NCBI GenBank assembly: GCA_964568975.1
Contig: CAZMSO010000004.1
Span: forward strand, 1-64,000
Origin: CAZADA01 sp964568975
Lineage (GTDB): Bacteria > Pseudomonadota > Alphaproteobacteria > Caulobacterales > Maricaulaceae
Direction: 5' to 3'
DNA length: 64,000 bases
This document shows positions 35,278 through 44,370 of the stretch, piece by piece; within the stretch, counting starts at the first letter, position 1, and every line of letters begins with the position of its first letter. The translations under genes and the position numbers were made by a program. The notes under the pieces were generated by a model. That model had not been told where the DNA came from. It made no database searches and worked only from the letters and a program-made list of their open reading frames with translations.

Positions 35278-36354
35278 TCAAGCGGCGCAGGCTGCTTGGG
35301 GCCGGGGTTGGCCGTCGCCAGTGGCGGTGACGCGGTTGCGGCCCCCGCGCTTGGACGCATAAAGGCGGCGGTCCGCCCGCTCAAGCACCTCGTCGGGGCC
35401 GTCATGGGCTTCCAGCTGCGCGACCCCGATCGAGACCGTCACAGTGCCCAAGCTTTCATTGGTGGATTTGCGCATCAGCTGCTTCGCCTCCACCACTTTG
35501 CGGACTTTTTCCGCCAGCAGCGTCGCCTCGGCGCTGGTCGCGCCGGGCGCGAGCACGGCGAACTCCTCGCCGCCATACCGCGCGACGATGTGATGATCGT
35601 CGGCCGACCGTTGAATGCAGCGCGCCACGAATTTGATGATCTGGTCGCCGGTTTGATGACCCCAGGTGTCGTTGAACCGTTTGAAGTGGTCGATGTCGAC
35701 AAGGATGACGGAGTAAGGAGAGCCGGCGCAGCTTGCTTGCGCCACGCCGTCACGCAGTGCGGCGTCAAAGCGCAGACGATTGGCGATGCCGGTCAGCGCG
35801 TCGGTTTGCGCCTGCTCTTTGGCGCGCTCGGCTTCTTCGCGGGTGTCTTTGAGGACGGACTGCAATTGCCGCACGGTGTCGGTGCTTTCTTGCAGGCGTG
35901 ATTCCAGCACCTGGTTGCGCGCGTGTTGCGCGCGCGTTTCTTCGCGGAGCTTTGAGACAAGGCGTTTAAGCCCTTCGGGATCGGCGCCGGCGTCGAGGGC
36001 GCCGCTCGCGCCCTCCAAGGTGTGGCCGTAGGCTTTGATGTCACGGCCAGCGGATTCCAAGGCGCTGATCGTTTCCGTCAACTCCGCCTGCATTTTCGCG
36101 CCCGTGTCGGCGACTGCGGCGTCAAGCCGGTCCGGCGCGAGATACTCTGCATAAAGAGCGCTGCACACAGTGTCGTCGAGGCCGTCGCGCCGGCGCAGTT
36201 CCAGCGCCTTTGACAGGTCCGCGTTCGCGCCCGTCAAATGCGCCGCCCACACCGCGTAATTGTTGGGCGAGGGCGAGACCGCCTCCGCCTCCATCGCCTC
36301 CAGGACGCGCTGCGCCAGCGCGCGCCCTCCAGCGCCCCGAAACAAATCGTTCAC
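35278..36354 (-). CDS. GGDEF-domain diguanylate cyclase
   Basis: A 358-residue soluble protein that should make cyclic di-GMP. The N-terminal half (about 1-180) is helical, with a coiled-coil stretch at about 130-185 that could drive dimerisation. The GGDEF domain (about 185-345) has the active-site loop RYGGEEF (261-265), LTGIANRLRFD and the metal-binding VDIDHFKRFND. The inhibitory RxxD site five residues before the loop is absent (DDHH occupies the position), so classical product inhibition is not expected. It starts with GTG 36354, preceded by GAGGGCGAA. No sensor domain is recognised. Confidence 0.92.
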   Translation of the reverse strand: MNDLFRGAGGRALAQRVLEAMEAEAVSPSPNNYAVWAAHLTGANADLSKALELRRRDGLDDTVCSALYAEYLAPDRLDAAVADTGAKMQAELTETISALESAGRDIKAYGHTLEGASGALDAGADPEGLKRLVSKLREETRAQHARNQVLESRLQESTDTVRQLQSVLKDTREEAERAKEQAQTDALTGIANRLRFDAALRDGVAQASCAGSPYSVILVDIDHFKRFNDTWGHQTGDQIIKFVARCIQRSADDHHIVARYGGEEFAVLAPGATSAEATLLAEKVRKVVEAKQLMRKSTNESLGTVTVSIGVAQLEAHDGPDEVLERADRRLYASKRGGRNRVTATGDGQPRPQAACAA

Positions 36355-36441
36355 TCTGTTCGCCCTCGCCGCCCGACCGAGGCAAGCCTACGGGGCGAGG
36401 CGAAAACAAGCTGTAAAGGCGATGGCGTGGAGGTCGGAGAC

Positions 36442-36458
36442 GCCGCTGATTCAGCGGC
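36442..36458. other. 17-bp palindrome after rhlE
   Basis: GCCGCTGA-T-TCAGCGGC lies directly after the rhlE stop codon on the minus strand. It could cap the transcript end or act as a binding site; no T-run follows. Confidence 0.35.
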
Positions 36459-37853
36459 TCAATTTTGGCTTTCAGCGCGCGCGCGGCGCGGCAAATCCAC
36501 CGCCCGCAATAGGAAAGCCGGGGTGTGATCGCCTAAGCCGACTTCTTTAGAACGGCTTGCGTCTTTTCGCGGCGCGGCGCTTGGCGCCGGTGCATGCGCG
36601 TCCGGCGCCGCCGACGCTGTGGAGGCGCTGGCCTCGCGCCCGCGGCGCGATCCCCGGCCTTTGCCGCTGCGCCCCGGCGCACCGGCGGACCCGCGATCAG
36701 CCTCCTCGCGCGCCGGCGGGGCGTCCACCGCAACGTTCGGCGCCGGCTCTAACGTTTTGCCGATGAGTTTTTGCACCGCCGCCAGGGACTTGGAGTCTTC
36801 AGGGCTGACGATCGTAAACGCCTCGCCCGAACGGCCGGCGCGTCCCGTGCGCCCGATGCGGTGGACATAATCCTCCGCATGGCGGGGCACATCGACATTG
36901 AACACATGCGTGACGTCAGGAATGTCGAGGCCGCGCGCAGCGACGTCGCTGGCCACCAACAACTTAATGTCGCCGGCTTTGAACTTACCAAGCGTCTCGG
37001 TGCGCACGGATTGGGGCAAATCGCCGTGGATCGGCGCGGCGCTGTAGCCATGGCGCTTGAGAGACCGCGCGACGATGTCGACATCGCTTTTGCGGTTGCA
37101 AAAAAGGATCGCGTTCGTGATGTCGGCGGCGTCGATCGCCGCGCGCAGGGCCGCGCGTTTCGTGCGCGGATCGCCGGCCGGCGCTTGGACGATCCACTGC
37201 GTGACCGTGTCGGCGGTGGAGGAGGGGCGCGCCACCTCCACTTTCACGGGGTTTTGGAGGAATTGATTCGTGATGCGCTGGATTTCCGGCGGCATCGTCG
37301 CTGAGAAGAAGAGTGTTTGGCGCGTGAAGGGGGTGAGCTGGAAAATCCGTTCAATGTCAGGAATAAACCCCATGTCGAGCATGCGGTCGGCTTCGTCCAC
37401 GACCAAGAATTGCACGCCGTTCATTAAGAGCTTGCCGCGTTCGAAATGGTCTAAGAGCCGCCCGGGCGTCGCAATGAGAACGTCGACCCCCGCCGTCAGC
37501 GCCCGGTCTTGATCGCCAAACGACACACCGCCAATCAGCAGCGCCATGGAGAGGCGATGGTTCTTGCCGTATTTCTCGAAATTCTCCGCGACTTGCGCGG
37601 CCAATTCCCGCGTCGGCTCGAGAATGAGCGAGCGCGGCATCCGCGCTTTGGCGCGCCCGCGGGAGAGCAAATCAATCAGCGGCAATGTGAACGACGCCGT
37701 TTTGCCCGTGCCGGTCTGCGCCACGCCTAAGATGTCACGTCCCGCCAAGGCATGCGGGATCGCCGCCGCTTGAATTGGCGTCGGTTCCGTATAGCCGGCG
37801 TCAGATATGGCGCTCAGCAGCTCCGGCCCCAGGCCGAGCTCGTCAAAAGTCAT
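36459..37853 (-). CDS. rhlE: DEAD-box RNA helicase, RhlE type
   Basis: An ATP-dependent RNA helicase of 464 residues. The Q motif (FDELGLGPELL...PTPIQ), motif I AQTGTGKT, Ia PTRELA, II DEAD, III SAT and motif VI HRIGRTGRAG are all present, followed by a basic, Ala/Ser-rich tail (about 385-464). The tail type and core sequence fit RhlE rather than DeaD or SrmB. In Alphaproteobacteria RhlE-type helicases join the RNase E degradosome, and an rne gene lies elsewhere in this window. The leader on the minus strand contains a 14-base self-complementary GC hairpin at 37879-37892 and a possible TTGACT -35 at 37926-37931. Confidence 0.94.
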   Translation of the reverse strand: MTFDELGLGPELLSAISDAGYTEPTPIQAAAIPHALAGRDILGVAQTGTGKTASFTLPLIDLLSRGRAKARMPRSLILEPTRELAAQVAENFEKYGKNHRLSMALLIGGVSFGDQDRALTAGVDVLIATPGRLLDHFERGKLLMNGVQFLVVDEADRMLDMGFIPDIERIFQLTPFTRQTLFFSATMPPEIQRITNQFLQNPVKVEVARPSSTADTVTQWIVQAPAGDPRTKRAALRAAIDAADITNAILFCNRKSDVDIVARSLKRHGYSAAPIHGDLPQSVRTETLGKFKAGDIKLLVASDVAARGLDIPDVTHVFNVDVPRHAEDYVHRIGRTGRAGRSGEAFTIVSPEDSKSLAAVQKLIGKTLEPAPNVAVDAPPAREEADRGSAGAPGRSGKGRGSRRGREASASTASAAPDAHAPAPSAAPRKDASRSKEVGLGDHTPAFLLRAVDLPRRARAESQN

Positions 37854-38020
37854 CGCGTCCGTTTAATGTTACAGCCCCGGGCGCACGCGCCCAATACTGG
37901 CGGTTTCATCAGGCGTCGCGCGGGAAGTCAATCGTCGCGCGCGCAGTTCAACCGTTTATCGCTCGCTTTTCGTCATATGGTGATGCGCGCCGCAAACGCC
38001 AGGGGCGGGCGGGCCGGCGG

Positions 38021-40018
38021 TCACACGTCGAGGTCGTCGACAAAGCGCGCATTCGTTTGGATGTAATCGAACCGCCGTTCAGGCTTGCGGCCCATCAGCG
38101 TCTCCACCAGGGCCGCCGCCGCCGCGCGGTCTTCTTGGGGCAGGCTCACCCGCGCCAAGGTGCGTGTCGCCGGATCCATGGTCGTGTCTTTGAGTTGGCG
38201 CGGCATCATTTCGCCGAGCCCTTTAAAACGGCTTATCTCGACTTTACCGGCGCCGGCGAACGCCTCTGCAAGCAGGGCGTCTTTGTGGGCGTCGTCGCGG
38301 GCGTAAGCGATGTGTCCACCCCGCGAGAGACGGTAAAGCGGCGGCAGCGCCAAAAACAGCCGCCCGGATTCCACCAGGCCAGGCGTTTGGCGCAAGAAAA
38401 ACGTGATCAAAAGCGTCGCGATGTGAGCGCCGTCGACATCGGCGTCCGTCATGATCACCACCCGCTCATAGCGCACGTCATCCAAGGAAAAGCGCGGCCC
38501 CAGCCCACATCCCAGCGCAAGCGTCAGGTCGGCGATTTCTTGATTGGCGGTGATTTTGTCCCCGCTGGCTTGGGCGACGTTGAGGATTTTGCCCCGTAAG
38601 GGGAGCACGGCCTGCGTCGCGCGGTCGCGCGCTTGCTTCGCTGAGCCGCCTGCGGAATCGCCTTCCACGAGAAAGAGCTCTGAGCCCTCAGCCTCCGCGC
38701 GCGCGCAATCGGCGAGTTTGCCTGGCAGCCTGAGGCGTTTGGTGGCGGATTTGCGCGCGACCTCGCGGGCTTTGCGCCGGCGTTGACGTTCTTCCGCGCG
38801 CTCGACCACGAACGCGAGGAGCTTGTCAGCTTCTTTGGGCGCGGCCGCGAGCCAATGGTCGAAATGATCGCGCACCGCTTGCTCCACCAGGCGCGCGGCC
38901 TCGGGGCTCGCGAGCTTTTCCTTCGTTTGGCCCTGGAACTCCGGCTCGCGAATAAACACCGAGATCAGCGCCGCGGCCGCGCCCAGGACATCGTCGCCTG
39001 TGACGAGGTTGACCCGCTTCTCCCCCGCGATCTCGCCATAGGCGCGCAGGCCTTTCGTGATGGCCGCGCGCAGCCCGACTTCGTGGGTCCCGCCTTGGGG
39101 CGTCGGCACTGTGTTGCAGTAAGAGCGGCTGAACGCATCATCCTCGCCAAAGCCTGCGGCTGTCCACGCCACCGCCCATTCCACCGCGCCGTGGGCGCCG
39201 TCATCGCCGACGCGGCCCGAGAAGGGGGCGACCGCGAGCGCCCGCTCGCCCAGCGTTTCTGTCAAGAAATCCGCAAGCCCGCCGGGAAAGCGCAGCACCG
39301 CCTCCGCCGGCGTCCCATCGCTGTCGCCCAAGCGCGCGCGATCGCAGGCCCAATGGATTTCCGCGCCGCGATGAAGGTAGGCCTTCGAGCGCGCCATGCG
39401 ATACAGCCGCGCCGGCTTAAACGCTGCGGCGGGCCCGAAAATCTCGGGATCCGGACGGAAACGCACACGCGTGCCGCGGCGTCCGCGCACCGCGCCCACC
39501 CGCTCCAGCGGCGCTTGGGGCGCGCCGCGGACATAGCGTTGGCGGAAAAGGGCTTTGTCGCGCGCGACCTCGACCTCCAGGAATTCCGAGAGCGCGTTGA
39601 CCACCGACACGCCCACCCCGTGCAGCCCGCCGGAGGTGCGGTAGGCCTTGTCGGAAAACTTCGCGCCCGCATGCAATGTGGTGAGAATCACCTCGACCGC
39701 CGATTTGTCGGGAAAACGAGGGTGGGGGTCGACGGGGATGCCGCGGCCATTGTCCTCGACCACCAAGGCGCCGTCGGCCTCCAACATCACGGCGATGCGC
39801 GTGGCGTGGCCCGCGACCGCTTCATCCACCGCGTTGTCGAGCACTTCAGCGAACAAATGGTGGAGCGCGCGTTCATCCGCGCCGCCGATATACATGCCCG
39901 GACGCCGGCGCACGGGCTCAAGGCCCTCAAGCACTTCGATCGCGTGGGCGTCATATGCCTCCGGCCGCGCGGCGTCAGCGGTCGCGGCGGGGGAGGGTGT
40001 GCGGGCGGGCTGGGCCAT
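38021..40018 (-). CDS. parE: DNA topoisomerase IV subunit B
   Basis: This is the ATPase subunit of topoisomerase IV, which decatenates daughter chromosomes. The 665-residue protein has the GHKL ATP site (VDEAVAGHA, EDNGRGIPVDPHP, GGLHGVG), a transducer domain with a QTKEKL loop, and the TOPRIM domain with LVEGDSAGGSAKQ and DADVDGAHI. The length and the lack of the GyrB-specific insert favour ParE over GyrB. The first 25 residues are a non-conserved Ala/Pro stretch. parC is not in the window. A gap of 167 bases separates it from rhlE downstream. Confidence 0.95.
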   Translation of the reverse strand: MAQPARTPSPAATADAARPEAYDAHAIEVLEGLEPVRRRPGMYIGGADERALHHLFAEVLDNAVDEAVAGHATRIAVMLEADGALVVEDNGRGIPVDPHPRFPDKSAVEVILTTLHAGAKFSDKAYRTSGGLHGVGVSVVNALSEFLEVEVARDKALFRQRYVRGAPQAPLERVGAVRGRRGTRVRFRPDPEIFGPAAAFKPARLYRMARSKAYLHRGAEIHWACDRARLGDSDGTPAEAVLRFPGGLADFLTETLGERALAVAPFSGRVGDDGAHGAVEWAVAWTAAGFGEDDAFSRSYCNTVPTPQGGTHEVGLRAAITKGLRAYGEIAGEKRVNLVTGDDVLGAAAALISVFIREPEFQGQTKEKLASPEAARLVEQAVRDHFDHWLAAAPKEADKLLAFVVERAEERQRRRKAREVARKSATKRLRLPGKLADCARAEAEGSELFLVEGDSAGGSAKQARDRATQAVLPLRGKILNVAQASGDKITANQEIADLTLALGCGLGPRFSLDDVRYERVVIMTDADVDGAHIATLLITFFLRQTPGLVESGRLFLALPPLYRLSRGGHIAYARDDAHKDALLAEAFAGAGKVEISRFKGLGEMMPRQLKDTTMDPATRTLARVSLPQEDRAAAAALVETLMGRKPERRFDYIQTNARFVDDLDV

Positions 40019-40062
40019 GGGACGCTCTCCTGACTCGTGGCCACCCTAGCCTTCTTCGCCGG

Positions 40063-40794
40063 TTATGCGAGCGCCCTTTGCGCGGCGTTGGCGACCGCGC
40101 GGGCGGCGGCGATGATCCGCCGCGCCGGCCAGACCCACCAGCGGCTGGTGCGATCCAACCGCGCGCGGCACTGATGCAGTTGGCGCTCATACGCAGCGGC
40201 CCGCGCGCGCACGCCGGCTGCGAATCGAAGAAGCCGAGGCTTGGCCGCGTGGCTTTGGCGCAGGAACGCCCGCTGCCCCTCATGATACGCGAGATACTGG
40301 TTTTCCGCGTCCGCGAGCGGCACCTCCGCGACGGCGAGCGTGCGCGTCATATACCAACCGACGAAGTCAGCGGTGTCGGCGAAGCGCGCGCGCGTCGCCC
40401 AAGGTCGGCCGGTGGTCTGTTTGTATCGCGCCCAGGTGCCGTCTAAGGCTTGGGGATAGCCGAAGGCGCTCGACAGCCGCCGGCCGATCGGCAAGCCAAA
40501 GCGTGCGCGCCGCGGCGGTCGCGCAAACCGCCGGAATGCGGATTCCCGTTGAATGATAGCGAGTTGCACATGGGCTGGAGCGTCCCATCGCGCCTCTGAC
40601 GACCGCACGGCGCGCCACCAGCCGGGGCGCGCCTCCATCAGCGCGCAGATGTCGTGTTGCTCGCGCAGGCTCGGGATCGGCGAGGTCCAGGTGTAGGCCG
40701 CATGGCCCAACCCGGCGATGACGGCCGCCACCAGCGCCGCCCGCGACAACACAATACGCGCGAGGACCCACGCCGCCCACTTCATCCCAATCAT
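40063..40794 (-). CDS. Putative SLT-type lytic transglycosylase
   Basis: A 243-residue protein with an N-terminal membrane or signal helix (about 8-32) and a lysozyme-like domain. IIQRESAFRRF carries the probable catalytic Glu (about 84), followed by SSAFGYPQALDGTWARYK, like the A-GxxQ stretch of SLT enzymes, and a C-terminal YLAYHEGQRAF segment. This matches a group of small alphaproteobacterial transglycosylase-like proteins. The C-terminus is Arg/Ala-rich. GTTAACC about ten bases upstream of the ATG resembles a CtrA half-site. Activity is inferred from the motif only. Confidence 0.75.
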   Translation of the reverse strand: MIGMKWAAWVLARIVLSRAALVAAVIAGLGHAAYTWTSPIPSLREQHDICALMEARPGWWRAVRSSEARWDAPAHVQLAIIQRESAFRRFARPPRRARFGLPIGRRLSSAFGYPQALDGTWARYKQTTGRPWATRARFADTADFVGWYMTRTLAVAEVPLADAENQYLAYHEGQRAFLRQSHAAKPRLLRFAAGVRARAAAYERQLHQCRARLDRTSRWWVWPARRIIAAARAVANAAQRALA

Positions 40795-40905
40795 GGCTCG
40801 CGGTTAACCAAGCGTCTTGGGCCGCGATAAGGCGGGCCGCATCCCCCGGCCAGCGCGCCGAACGTCGGCTTGACATCGCGTGTGGCCTCGCGAGGGTGCG
40901 GCTCC

Positions 40906-41967
40906 ATGAGCGACGAGGTTTCAACTCACATCCGGGTGGTGGGCGCGGTCGGGCGCATCACCTTAAACCGGCCTAAGGCTCTCAACGCCCTTGATCTGGA
41001 GATGGTGCGCGCGATGACCGCCGCCCTCCAGGCGTGGCGAGGCGAACCGGCGGTCAAGCTGGTCGTGGTCGATGGCGCGGGCGAGCGGGCGTTTTGCGCG
41101 GGCGGCGACATCCGCATGCTCCACGCTTCGGGGCGCGCCGGCGACGGCGAGGCGGAGACGTTTTGGCGCGAAGAGTACGCGCTCAACACGCTGATTAAGC
41201 GCTACCCCAAACCTTATGTCGCGATCATGGACGGGGTGACCATGGGTGGGGGCGTGGGCGTGTCGGTCCACGGTCGTTATCGCGTGGCGACGGACCGGAC
41301 GCTGTTTGCGATGCCGGAGACGGGCATTGGCTTTTATCCTGATGTGGGCGGGACGTATTTCCTGCCGCGCTTGGCGGGCGGGCTTGGGCTGTGGATGGGG
41401 TTGACGGGCGCGCGGCTGTCGGGGGCGGACGCTCTGGCGGCGGGGGTGGCGACGCATGCTGTCTCGGCTGAGCGCGTGGCGAGCGTGATCAGCGTGCTGG
41501 AAAGCGCCGCCCATGATGACGAAGGACGTGCGGTGGAGCGTTTGCTTGACCAAGCGACGGAGCCGCTCGGCCCCGCGGCGTGGACGGAGCACGCTGATGT
41601 CATGGCCGCGCTGTTTTCCGGTCCCACGGTGGAGGCGATCCGCGACGGCCTCCTGGCCGACGGCGGGGCGTGGGCCCGCGCCCAGGCGGAGGCGCTCGCC
41701 GGCAAATCGCCGACCTCATTAAAGGTGACGCGGCGCGCGCTTGCTGAAGGCGGCCGGCTCGACTTCGAAGACGCGATGCGCCGGGAGCTGGCGCTTTCGG
41801 TGCGGTTCTTGGACGGCGATGATTTTTACGAGGGCGTGCGCGCGGCGGTGATCGACAAAGACCGCACGCCGGCGTGGCGGCCGGCGCGGTTGGAGGATGT
41901 GAGCGACGCGATGGTTGACCGCTTTTTCATGCCGGAGGATGCGGGGGAGGCGGCGCTCGATTTTTAA
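40906..41967 (+). CDS. 3-hydroxyisobutyryl-CoA hydrolase (enoyl-CoA hydratase superfamily)
   Basis: A 353-residue crotonase-fold enzyme, probably releasing 3-hydroxyisobutyrate from its CoA ester in valine breakdown. FCAGGDIRML forms the first oxyanion site and DGVTMGGGVGVSVHG the second. ETGIGFYPDVGGTYFLPRL contains the Glu and Asp characteristic of HIBYL-CoA hydrolases and absent from simple hydratases. The long C-terminal part (KSPTSLKVTRR, LSVRFLDGDDFYEGVRA) also fits. ATG 40906 gives the conventional N-terminus. It is divergent from the SLT gene; no other valine genes are nearby. Confidence 0.88.
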   Translation: MSDEVSTHIRVVGAVGRITLNRPKALNALDLEMVRAMTAALQAWRGEPAVKLVVVDGAGERAFCAGGDIRMLHASGRAGDGEAETFWREEYALNTLIKRYPKPYVAIMDGVTMGGGVGVSVHGRYRVATDRTLFAMPETGIGFYPDVGGTYFLPRLAGGLGLWMGLTGARLSGADALAAGVATHAVSAERVASVISVLESAAHDDEGRAVERLLDQATEPLGPAAWTEHADVMAALFSGPTVEAIRDGLLADGGAWARAQAEALAGKSPTSLKVTRRALAEGGRLDFEDAMRRELALSVRFLDGDDFYEGVRAAVIDKDRTPAWRPARLEDVSDAMVDRFFMPEDAGEAALDF

Positions 41968-42076
41968 ACGCGTGGTCCGCGCGATGGGCGGCGCGCTGCG
42001 CTAGCCTTAAATCGACTTTAGCTTTCCGCGGGCATAACCCCGGTGAACGGTTCTTCGCTCACCACAGGCCCCGCCC

Positions 42077-42592
42077 ATGCCCGCGCAACCGCTTTCTGCT
42101 CTGTCTTCCGCCCAAGCCGCTGACGCGGATGATGATCTCGGCACGCTTTACGTCGCGTCGCTGCGGCTGATTGAGCGGCTGCATCGCCAGCTGCTTGACG
42201 TCATCAAAGACGAATTGGACCGCCATGGCCGCGGCGACATCAACAGCGTTCAAGCGCTTTTGGTGTTCAACATCGGCGAGGAGGAATTGACCGCCGGCGA
42301 GCTGAAAACGCGCGGTCATTATCTGGGCTCGAACGTGTCCTACAATTTGAAAAAGTTGGTGGAGAACGGCTATCTCACCAGCGAGCGTTCGGAAACGGAC
42401 CGCCGGTCGGTGCGCATCGCCTTGTCGAAAAAAGGCCAGGCCATGCGCGAGCTGGTGTCGGGCTTGTTCGACCGCCATCTGAAATCCCTTGAGCCCGTGG
42501 CCGAACTCGGGCCCCAGGGCTTAGCGCACGTTAACGGCGCGCTGATGCGCCTGGAGCGCTTTTGGGAAGATCACGTCAAATACCGGCTGTAA
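42077..42592 (+). CDS. ldtR: MarR-like winged-helix regulator, LdtR type
   Basis: A 171-residue DNA-binding protein. The winged helix spans about 55-125, with ELKTRGHYLGSNVSYNLKKLVENGYL as recognition helix region and SETDRRSVRIALSKKG as wing. The wording of this stretch matches the LdtR group of Alphaproteobacteria, described in Liberibacter and Sinorhizobium as a regulator of an L,D-transpeptidase gene and of osmotic stress. No L,D-transpeptidase gene lies beside it here; hemA follows after a short repeat region. The LdtR assignment rests on sequence recollection rather than a search, so the symbol is tentative. Confidence 0.8.
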   Translation: MPAQPLSALSSAQAADADDDLGTLYVASLRLIERLHRQLLDVIKDELDRHGRGDINSVQALLVFNIGEEELTAGELKTRGHYLGSNVSYNLKKLVENGYLTSERSETDRRSVRIALSKKGQAMRELVSGLFDRHLKSLEPVAELGPQGLAHVNGALMRLERFWEDHVKYRL

Positions 42593-42648
42593 GCGCTTCG
42601 CGGTCGGCGCTTCGCGGTCGGCGCTTCGCGGTCGGCGCTTCGCGGTCG
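42593..42648. repeat. Four copies of a 14-bp unit between ldtR and hemA
   Basis: GCGCTTCGCGGTCG is repeated exactly four times in tandem, beginning immediately after the ldtR stop codon. Confidence 0.92.
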
Positions 42649-42708
42649 GCTCTGGGCGGCGCGGTCCAGCGGCGTATGTCACAAGAGCCGACGCTGGTGA
42701 CGGGCGCG

Positions 42709-42737
42709 CTGGCCCCGGCGGCCGCTGCGCTTATAAT
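42709..42737 (+). promoter_or_regulatory. Candidate hemA promoter
   Basis: A consensus -10 TATAAT lies at 42732-42737, predicting a start near 42744 and a leader of about 42 bases. The -35 position (CTGGCC, 42709-42714) is poor, so activator help is likely if this promoter is used. Confidence 0.45.
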
Positions 42738-42785
42738 GGTTCTAAGCTCGGCGCAGGCGTCGCGGGCGAATGGAGCCGGAACGTG

Positions 42786-44003
42786 ATGGATTATCTCAGC
42801 CGCTTTCAAGCCGCCGTCGATGTGTTGAAGGATGAGGGGCGCTACCGCGTCTTTACAGACATTCGCCGCGACCGCGGGCGGCTGCCCCACGCGTTATGGC
42901 GCGATGAGGACGGCCGCGAGCGTGAAATCGTGGTGTGGTGCTCAAACGATTATCTCGGCATGGGCCAGCATCCTGTGGTGCTTGAGGCGATGCATGACGC
43001 GCTCGACACCGCCGGCGCGGGCGCGGGCGGCACGCGCAACATCTCCGGCACGACGTGGTGGCATACCGATCTTGAGGCGGAGCTTGCGGCCTTGCACGGG
43101 AAAGACGCGGGCCTTGTGTTCACCTCAGGCTATGTCGCGAACGAAGCGACGCTGAGCGCGCTGGGGCGGATCCTGCCGGGCGTTATGATTTTCTCCGATG
43201 AAAAGAACCACGCCTCCATGATTGCGGGCGTGCGGGCGGCGGGCTGTGAGAAGCGGATTTGGCGCCACAATGACGTCGCGCATTTGGAAGCGCTTCTGGC
43301 GGCGGCGCCGGCGGACACGCCGAAAGTGATCGCGTTTGAGTCTGTCTATTCCATGGACGGCGATGTCGGCCCGATTGCAGCGGTGTGTGATCTCGCGCAC
43401 CGCTACAACGCGCTGACCTATCTCGATGAAGTGCACGCGGTTGGGCTTTACGGCGACACCGGCGCGGGCGTGGCGGATCAGCTCGGCCTCGCGGATCGGA
43501 TTGACATTATCGAAGGGACGCTTGGCAAAGCCTTTGGCGTCATGGGCGGCTACATCGCCGCGGCGGCGCCGATTGTCGACGCGGTGCGCTCCCACGCGTC
43601 GGGCTTCATTTTTACGACCTCCCTCGCGCCGGCCGTGGCGGCGGGGGCGTTGGCGAGCGTGCGCCATGTCAAAGGCCGCCGTGATTTGCGCGACGCCCAT
43701 CAGGCGCGCGCCGCAGTTCTCAAAGCGCGGCTCAGCGAGGCGGGCTTTCCCGTCATGGCCTCCAACACTCACATTGTGCCCGTAGTCACGGGCGATCCGC
43801 GGTGTTGCAAAGCGATTTCCGACGCGTTGCTCAGCGAGTTCGGCCTTTATGTGCAGCCGATCAATTACCCGACGGTGCCGCGGGGGACGGAGCGGCTGCG
43901 CTTCACGCCGTCGCCGCTCCATGACGATGGGATGATGGATGATTTGGTCGCGGCGTTGGACATTCTGTGGGCCCGCCATCACATGGCGCGGGCTGCGGCG
44001 TGA
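42786..44003 (+). CDS. hemA: 5-aminolevulinate synthase
   Basis: This PLP enzyme condenses glycine and succinyl-CoA to 5-aminolevulinate, the alphaproteobacterial (Shemin) entry to heme. The 405 residues have CSNDYLGMGQHP, GAGGTRNISGT, DEKNHASMI, DEVHAVGLYG and the PLP Lys in EGTLGKAFGVMGG. GTRNISGT separates it from related oxoamine synthases (KBL, AONS). ATG 42786 is preferred to the GTG three bases earlier; a GGAG lies about ten bases upstream. It is preceded by a TATAAT element at 42732-42737 and a four-copy 14-bp repeat. Confidence 0.97.
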   Translation: MDYLSRFQAAVDVLKDEGRYRVFTDIRRDRGRLPHALWRDEDGREREIVVWCSNDYLGMGQHPVVLEAMHDALDTAGAGAGGTRNISGTTWWHTDLEAELAALHGKDAGLVFTSGYVANEATLSALGRILPGVMIFSDEKNHASMIAGVRAAGCEKRIWRHNDVAHLEALLAAAPADTPKVIAFESVYSMDGDVGPIAAVCDLAHRYNALTYLDEVHAVGLYGDTGAGVADQLGLADRIDIIEGTLGKAFGVMGGYIAAAAPIVDAVRSHASGFIFTTSLAPAVAAGALASVRHVKGRRDLRDAHQARAAVLKARLSEAGFPVMASNTHIVPVVTGDPRCCKAISDALLSEFGLYVQPINYPTVPRGTERLRFTPSPLHDDGMMDDLVAALDILWARHHMARAAA

Positions 44004-44012
44004 GGCGCGCGG

Positions 44013-44309
44013 ATGCCGTCGTCAAACGACCATGCGCGGCCGCCTCTTGAGGCGCTTGCTGGGCGCGAGGTGATTTTAGAAGTCACCCAACACGGCGCGA
44101 TGCGCGTGGCGGCGGCGGTGGACGCCGCGACGGGCGTTGAGGCCATCGCTCAAGGCCCCGCCCACGCTCAGGCGGCGGATCTTGAGCGTCTCGCCTTGGG
44201 CAAGCTGGTGCGGCGGTTGGCCGCTGCGGGCGCGCTTGGCTCCCATTGCGACCGACGCGTCAGGCCCGACGAGGACGCCGGGCCCGATCCGCGCGGTCTG
44301 CGGATTTGA
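44013..44309 (+). CDS. Short hypothetical protein (possibly DUF6898-like)
   Basis: A 98-residue protein nine bases after hemA. The centre (REVILEVTQHGAMRVAAAVDAATGVEA ... LERLALGKLVRRL) has the look of a small conserved alphaproteobacterial family in which a short beta-sheet is followed by a helix; DUF6898 is my best but uncertain match. The last 25 residues are Arg/Asp/Pro-rich and probably disordered. No function is known. It is convergent with mucR across a long hairpin. Confidence 0.6.
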   Translation: MPSSNDHARPPLEALAGREVILEVTQHGAMRVAAAVDAATGVEAIAQGPAHAQAADLERLALGKLVRRLAAAGALGSHCDRRVRPDEDAGPDPRGLRI

Positions 44310-44361
44310 CGAACGGGACGCGGCCGGTCAAGGCGGGCTTGGCCGGCGCGCCGCGTGTTCG
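44310..44361. terminator. Long hairpin between the post-hemA gene and mucR
   Basis: CGAAC/GTTCG, ACGCGG/CCGCGT and CCGGTCAAG/CTTGGCCGG (one G-T pair) stack around a five-base GCGGG loop, forming an interrupted stem of about 20 pairs that spans the gap between two convergent genes. There is no T-run; it is probably a bidirectional transcript end. Confidence 0.55.
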
Positions 44362-44370
44362 TCGACAGTC

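Noticed and set aside
42562..42786. Open frame between ldtR and hemA
   Set aside because: It runs through the four-copy tandem repeat and the TATAAT element and has no ribosome site or recognisable sequence; it is better read as leader DNA.
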